Of a stretch of 64,000 bases of DNA, positions 60,019 through 64,000 are shown one piece after another; position 1 is the stretch's first letter, and every line of letters starts with the position of its first letter. A model generated the notes under the pieces. It did no database searches. It saw nothing but the letters and a program-made list of their open reading frames with translations, and was not told the origin of the DNA. Both the position numbers and the translations under genes were made by a program. This stretch comes from Pseudobutyrivibrio xylanivorans. Lineage in GTDB: Bacteria; Bacillota; Clostridia; Lachnospirales; Lachnospiraceae. Location: the NCBI RefSeq assembly GCF_010906925.1, contig NZ_VTVE01000004.1:186001-250000 (forward strand), given 5' to 3'.

Positions 60019-61902
60019 ATGATTACACAAGGCGTTTTTATAGCAGACAGATATGAGGTAATAGATAGAGTTGGATCAGGCGGTATGTCTGATGTCTATC
60101 GTGCCAAGGATCACATTCTCGGAAGAGAAGTAGCTATTAAGATATTAAAGCAGGAGTTTTCGGAGGATGCTACTTTCGTAGCAAAGTTTAGAACTGAGGC
60201 TCAGTCAGCTGCAGGTTTAGAGCATCCAAACATCGTCAACATTTACGATGTAGGTTCTGAAAACGGTATGTATTTCATTGTTATGGAATACGTCGAGGGT
60301 ATTACTTTAAAGACATATATCGAGAAGAAGGGACAGCTTAATTTCAAGGAGGCTATCTCTATTGCGATTCAGGTTGGCCGTGGTATCGAGGCAGCTCATC
60401 AGAAGGGCATTATTCACCGTGATATCAAGCCACAGAATATCATTATTTCTACAGAAGGTAAGGTTAAGGTTACAGACTTTGGTATTGCTAGAGCTGCAAG
60501 CTCTAATACTATCCATGCTGATGTGATGGGTTCTGTTCATTATTCATCACCAGAGCAGGCTAGAAATGGTTTTGTAGATGGCAAGAGTGATATATATTCT
60601 CTTGGTATCGTTATGTATGAGATGGTTACAGGCCGTGTTCCATTTGACGGAGACAACACTGTAGCAATCGCTATTCAGCATCTTCAGGAGGAGATGGTTG
60701 CACCTTCAGCTTACGCTCCAGACCTACCTATTTCTCTTGAGAGAATCATTATGAAGGCAACAATGAAGAGCCCAGATAGACGTTACAATACTATCTCTGA
60801 TCTTCTTATGGATTTAAAGAAGGCACTTGTTAGCCCTGATGAGAATTTCGTTACTATCATGGAATCCTCAGAGCTTGGTAAGACTCAGGTTATGTCAAAG
60901 GTTAATCTAGAGCCTGAGGAGACTATCGCTAAGAAGGCAGCTGAGGCCCTTACATTCAATGATGAGTACGATGATGATGACGAGTACTACGACGATGACG
61001 AGTACTACGACGATGATGAGTACTACGATGATGAGGAAGAGGATGAGTCTAAGATGGACAAGATTCTTACCATCTCTGGTATCATTGCAGGTATCGCCAT
61101 TGTAGCTATATTAGTTGCAATTCTCGGCAACGTTTTTGGCTTATTTAATTTCGGAGCTAAAAAGGTAAAAATGATTAATGTCGAGGGAACTCAGTATGAG
61201 GAGGCTGTTGGTAAGCTTGCAGAGCTTGGTCTTGACGAGGACAATATCAAGGTCATCTACGACTCTAGCTCAGAGGAAGACGGCACAGTCCTTGAACAGT
61301 CTACAAAAGAGGGCGAAGAGTTCTCACTTAAGGATACACTTAGACTTACAGTTGCTGGACAGGAGTCATCAGGAGATTCTGGTGAGTCAGGAGAGTCAGG
61401 TGGTTCATCTCAGCCAGCGCAGACACAGCCAGAGGAGACTACCGATGGAGAGGAAGTTACAGTTCCTAGTGTAGTTGGATTGACACAGGCTGAGGCTACA
61501 GAGCAGCTTACAACTATCGGTATTGTGGTTACAAGCACTTCTCAGGAGTACTCAGATGATGTGGCTGAGGGCCACGTTATCAGCCAGTCTATTGAGGCAG
61601 GTGAGAATGTTGAGGCTCATTCAAAGATTACACTTGTAATCAGCAAGGGTAAGAAGGAGACTACATACAGCTATAGTATTGCTAATCCATACGATGGAGA
61701 GTGTACATACTCGATAGTTGAGCTTAATAAATCAGGTACTATTCCAAAGAATGGTGCAATCAATATTTCTGACGTAACACGTTCAGAGCTTACAATTACT
61801 CTGACTTATACACCTACCTTTACTACAGAAGATGGTAATACAATCACTCTTGATGACAAGAAGGAAACATCAACACAAACTGTACAGGGAACACCAAATT
61901 AA
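60019..61902 (+). CDS. prkC: PASTA-domain Ser/Thr protein kinase (PrkC/StkP)
   Basis: 627 residues. Kinase domain (1-275): VGSGGMSDVYRA glycine loop, VAIKILK lysine, HRDIKPQNI catalytic loop, DFGIARA. The juxtamembrane region (about 315-343) is a run of acid-tyrosine repeats (DDDEYY four times). A membrane helix lies at about 347-370, then only two PASTA repeats (the second begins VTVPSVVGLTQAEATEQL). A Ser/Gly/Glu/Thr-rich linker separates the PASTA repeats, and a C-terminal beta domain of about 75 residues follows. It senses muropeptides/lipid II and regulates growth and wall synthesis. Its stop overlaps rsgA by one base. Confidence 0.95.
   Translation: MITQGVFIADRYEVIDRVGSGGMSDVYRAKDHILGREVAIKILKQEFSEDATFVAKFRTEAQSAAGLEHPNIVNIYDVGSENGMYFIVMEYVEGITLKTYIEKKGQLNFKEAISIAIQVGRGIEAAHQKGIIHRDIKPQNIIISTEGKVKVTDFGIARAASSNTIHADVMGSVHYSSPEQARNGFVDGKSDIYSLGIVMYEMVTGRVPFDGDNTVAIAIQHLQEEMVAPSAYAPDLPISLERIIMKATMKSPDRRYNTISDLLMDLKKALVSPDENFVTIMESSELGKTQVMSKVNLEPEETIAKKAAEALTFNDEYDDDDEYYDDDEYYDDDEYYDDEEEDESKMDKILTISGIIAGIAIVAILVAILGNVFGLFNFGAKKVKMINVEGTQYEEAVGKLAELGLDEDNIKVIYDSSSEEDGTVLEQSTKEGEEFSLKDTLRLTVAGQESSGDSGESGESGGSSQPAQTQPEETTDGEEVTVPSVVGLTQAEATEQLTTIGIVVTSTSQEYSDDVAEGHVISQSIEAGENVEAHSKITLVISKGKKETTYSYSIANPYDGECTYSIVELNKSGTIPKNGAINISDVTRSELTITLTYTPTFTTEDGNTITLDDKKETSTQTVQGTPN
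60964..61036 (+). repeat. 18-bp tandem repeat inside prkC encoding DDDEYY units
   Basis: The unit GACGATGACGAGTACTAC recurs about four times with small changes and encodes Asp-Asp-Asp-Glu-Tyr-Tyr. The copies vary mainly at wobble positions. Such repeats can change copy number by slippage. Confidence 0.75.
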
Positions 61903-62789
61903 TGCAGGGTAAAATTATTAAAGGTATCGCTGGTTTCTACTATGTTTATGTAGTGGATTCTGGTGTATACGAATGCAAAGCCAAGGGCGCATTTAGAAAA
62001 GATAAGATTAAGCCTCTAGTAGGAGATGATGTTGAGATAGACATCATCTCTGAGGAGGAGAAGACGGGCAATGTTATTAGCATTGGTCCACGCAAGTCTG
62101 AGCTTATTAGACCTGCGGTGGCTAATGTGGATCAAGCATTGCTCATTTTTGCGACTAAGAATCCTGAGCCAAATCTCAATCTTCTTGATAGATTTTTATG
62201 TATGATGGAAGAGCAGGATGTACCTGTAGTGATTTGCTTTAATAAGGATGATTTGGTTGATGATGATTTTCAGAAGCAGATTCGTGATACCTATGAGCGA
62301 GCTGGCTACAAGGTGATTTTCACCTCTGCGAAAAATGAAGAGGGAATCGATAAAATTAAAGAGGTTCTCAAAGGAAAGACATCTACCGTTGCTGGACCAT
62401 CAGGCGTTGGGAAGAGCTCTATAGTTAATCTTCTCACTGAGGGACATTCTATGGAGACTGGTGAGGTCTCTGCCAAAATTGGTAGAGGCAAGCACACCAC
62501 TAGACATTCAGAACTTTTATATCTTGGAGATGACACCTACATCATGGACACACCAGGCTTTTCATCATTATTTGTACCTAAGTGTGATCCGGTAGAGCTT
62601 TATTCATTGTTTCCAGAGTTTATTGAGCCGGAGCAGCACTGCCGATTTGGCGGTTGTGTTCACTACAAGGAGCCAGGCTGCGGGGTAAAAGAGGCTGTTG
62701 AGAAAGGTGAGATAGCTGCTAGTCGATATGAGAACTATTTGCAGATATATTCTGAAATGGTACAGCAGCAGAATTCAAAATATAGATAA
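61902..62789 (+). CDS. rsgA: Ribosome small-subunit biogenesis GTPase RsgA
   Basis: 295 residues, a circularly permuted GTPase: an N-terminal OB fold, G4 CFNKDDL, G1 GPSGVGKSS, G3 DTPGFSS. A C-terminal zinc knuckle has CRFGGCVHYKEPGCGV. It helps late 30S maturation. It begins at the last base of prkC. Confidence 0.95.
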   Translation: MQGKIIKGIAGFYYVYVVDSGVYECKAKGAFRKDKIKPLVGDDVEIDIISEEEKTGNVISIGPRKSELIRPAVANVDQALLIFATKNPEPNLNLLDRFLCMMEEQDVPVVICFNKDDLVDDDFQKQIRDTYERAGYKVIFTSAKNEEGIDKIKEVLKGKTSTVAGPSGVGKSSIVNLLTEGHSMETGEVSAKIGRGKHTTRHSELLYLGDDTYIMDTPGFSSLFVPKCDPVELYSLFPEFIEPEQHCRFGGCVHYKEPGCGVKEAVEKGEIAASRYENYLQIYSEMVQQQNSKYR

Positions 62790-62803
62790 TTACTTACAGA
62801 GAT

Positions 62804-62836
62804 TTGCTTAAGTCTAGTCCTGTAAGATGTTATAAT
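62804..62836 (+). promoter_or_regulatory. Possible extended -10 promoter before rpe
   Basis: TG-T-TATAAT (62828-62836) is an extended -10 element; the -35 region is weak. It would allow rpe-thiN expression independent of the upstream block. Confidence 0.4.
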
Positions 62837-62884
62837 TATTAGGAGAATAGTAGGGATAATTCCAAATTATTAGGAGAGAATCAT

Positions 62885-63538
62885 ATGGAAAAATGTTTAG
62901 CGCCATCAATTTTATCGGCAGATTTTGGAATACTTAAGGAACAGTTAGAGATTATTGATGAGGCTGGAGCTCAATATGTTCACTTTGATGTAATGGATGG
63001 AGTATTTGTCCCAAGCATCAGCTTTGGACTTCCAGTACTTAGAACTATTCGTAAATACACTGACAGACTTTTTGATGTGCATCTTATGATTGTTAATCCA
63101 GAGAACTATGTTAAGGAATTTGCCGAGGCTGGGGCAGATATTATCACAGTTCATGCAGAAGCATGCAAGCATCTAGATGCTACAATTGATTTAATTAAAA
63201 GCTGTGGAGTGATGGCTGGAGTTGCTATTAATCCAGCTACTCCTATTTCAGAGATTACACATGTTCTTGAAAAGGTAGATATGGTTCTTGTGATGACTGT
63301 TAATCCAGGCTTTGGTGGTCAGAGTTTGATTCCATACACTTTAGATAAAGTTAGAGAGCTTTCAGTACTTGCTCGTCAGAAGAAGCTTAAGACTGACATC
63401 GAGGTAGATGGCGGAATCAACATGGATACTATCGAGGATGTATTAGAGGCAGGAGCCAATATTATCGTTGCTGGTTCGGCTGTGTTTAATGGTGATATTA
63501 AGTCTAATACAGAAGCTCTTTTAGCAAAAATGGAATAA
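62885..63538 (+). CDS. rpe: Ribulose-phosphate 3-epimerase
   Basis: 217 residues, TIM barrel: CLAPSILSADFGILKEQL, HFDVMDGVFVPSISFG, DVHLMIVNPENYV, MTVNPGFGGQSLI and DIEVDGGIN with the catalytic Asp and metal-binding His/Asp. It interconverts ribulose 5-phosphate and xylulose 5-phosphate, the entry of xylose carbon into central metabolism. It is 34 bases before thiN. Confidence 0.95.
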   Translation: MEKCLAPSILSADFGILKEQLEIIDEAGAQYVHFDVMDGVFVPSISFGLPVLRTIRKYTDRLFDVHLMIVNPENYVKEFAEAGADIITVHAEACKHLDATIDLIKSCGVMAGVAINPATPISEITHVLEKVDMVLVMTVNPGFGGQSLIPYTLDKVRELSVLARQKKLKTDIEVDGGINMDTIEDVLEAGANIIVAGSAVFNGDIKSNTEALLAKME

Positions 63539-63571
63539 ATAAATCTTTAGATATCTTGTGGAGAAGGATAA

Positions 63572-64000
63572 ATGAAACACATTATCATAGGCGGCGGTGC
63601 TATTGATATTGAATTTACTAAAAATTGGATATCAGAATTTAAAAGAGAAAAGTATATCATCGCTTGTGATAAGGGATATGAAGCCTGTGAAAGGCTAGGG
63701 ATTGTTCCTAATATCGTAATAGGTGATTTTGATTCGGCTTCGGATGGAGCCTTGGAGCGAGTTGAGGCTGCTGGTATTCCAGTAAAAAGACTTAATCCTG
63801 TAAAGGATGATACAGATATTGAAGCAGCACTTCTTTTTGCATTTCAGCAGACAGATGAAGAGGATTCGATTTTTATTTTAGGTGGAACAGGTGGCCGCCT
63901 TGATCATACCATCGGCAATCTCGCACTTCTTGGTATGGGAGCTAAGAATAATCGACCTGTTATCCTAATGGATTCTCATAATTTTGTTCAGATGATTAAG
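63572..64000 (+). CDS. thiN: Thiamine pyrophosphokinase (3' truncated by the window)
   Basis: 143 residues visible from ATG 63572 (GGAGAAGG upstream) to the edge. CDKGYEACERLGIVPNIVIGDFDS, then VKDDTDIEAALLFA and GGTGGRLDHTIGNLALL match the catalytic domain of ThiN/Thi80, which makes thiamine diphosphate from thiamine and ATP. Its position after rpe is standard in Firmicutes. Confidence 0.92.
   Translation, partial: MKHIIIGGGAIDIEFTKNWISEFKREKYIIACDKGYEACERLGIVPNIVIGDFDSASDGALERVEAAGIPVKRLNPVKDDTDIEAALLFAFQQTDEEDSIFILGGTGGRLDHTIGNLALLGMGAKNNRPVILMDSHNFVQMIK

Noticed and set aside
1-64000. tRNA, rRNA, CRISPR arrays, insertion sequences, prophage genes
   Set aside because: None was recognised on reading both strands; a covariance-model or profile search would be needed to exclude small RNAs.

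Overview
The window looks like chromosome from an AT-rich, Gram-positive anaerobe of the Lachnospiraceae, most like the rumen/gut genera Butyrivibrio or Pseudobutyrivibrio. This is inferred from family content (DUF4317, DUF1836, an Rv2578c-like radical SAM protein, XylFII/LytS/YesN sugar sensing, a T-box trp operon), strong AGGAGG ribosome sites, and the fmt-rsmB-rlmN-PP2C-PrkC-rsgA-rpe-thiN block typical of Firmicutes. No rRNA, tRNA, CRISPR array, transposase or prophage was seen.

Layout. 1-507: the end of a secreted-type protein with calcium-loop repeats. 0.6-3.2 kb: an ApbE flavinylation operon (apbE, two FMN-binding-domain proteins, TetR) with a 13-bp-arm palindrome on its promoter. 3.3-4.2 kb: a membrane XRE regulator. 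4.3-15.6 kb: a pentose/monosaccharide module, namely the XylFII-LytS-YesN sensor, a XylF-like lipoprotein, a ~630-bp imperfect giant palindrome, then ChvE-GguA-GguB-GguB'. 15.8-20.5 kb: an amidase-fold protein without its zinc histidines, two AT-rich orphan genes and DUF4317. 20.6-25.1 kb: a chemoreceptor and an asparagine operon (asnS-asnA) preceded by what looks like a classical leader-peptide attenuator. 25.3-26.6 kb: YerC, a potassium channel and a small membrane protein. 26.7-33.6 kb: a T-box(Trp)-controlled operon trpD-C-FB-A-E-G with a TrpF-TrpB fusion. 33.7-39.2 kb: DUF1836, pcrA, rlmD, radical SAM. 39.2-44.9 kb: a zinc-ribbon membrane protein, a two-component system and asnB; the two-component operon and asnB share 11-bp phased repeats upstream. 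45.0-47.8 kb: nadE and a LysR regulator. 48.1-54.9 kb: a seven- to eight-gene amino-acid/amine oxidation cluster (Rid protein, 2Fe-2S protein, FAD/4Fe-4S subunit, BFD subunit, DAO subunit, PII, APC permease, ornithine-cyclodeaminase-like protein). 55.1 kb: a lipoprotein. 56.0-64.0 kb: the translation/PrkC block, cut off in thiN.

The most notable discovery candidate is the asnS leader (22143-22353). A perfectly spaced promoter drives a 24-codon peptide with 11 Asn codons. It is followed by an 11-bp terminator stem whose 5' arm can instead pair perfectly over 8 nt with a segment just after the peptide stop codon. The genes behind it make Asn-tRNA and asparagine, so the logic closes on itself. 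Second is the ~630-bp hairpin after xylF. Third are the phased 11-bp repeats in front of the OmpR-type regulator and asnB. All functional statements rest on motif recognition and context; nothing was searched or computed.
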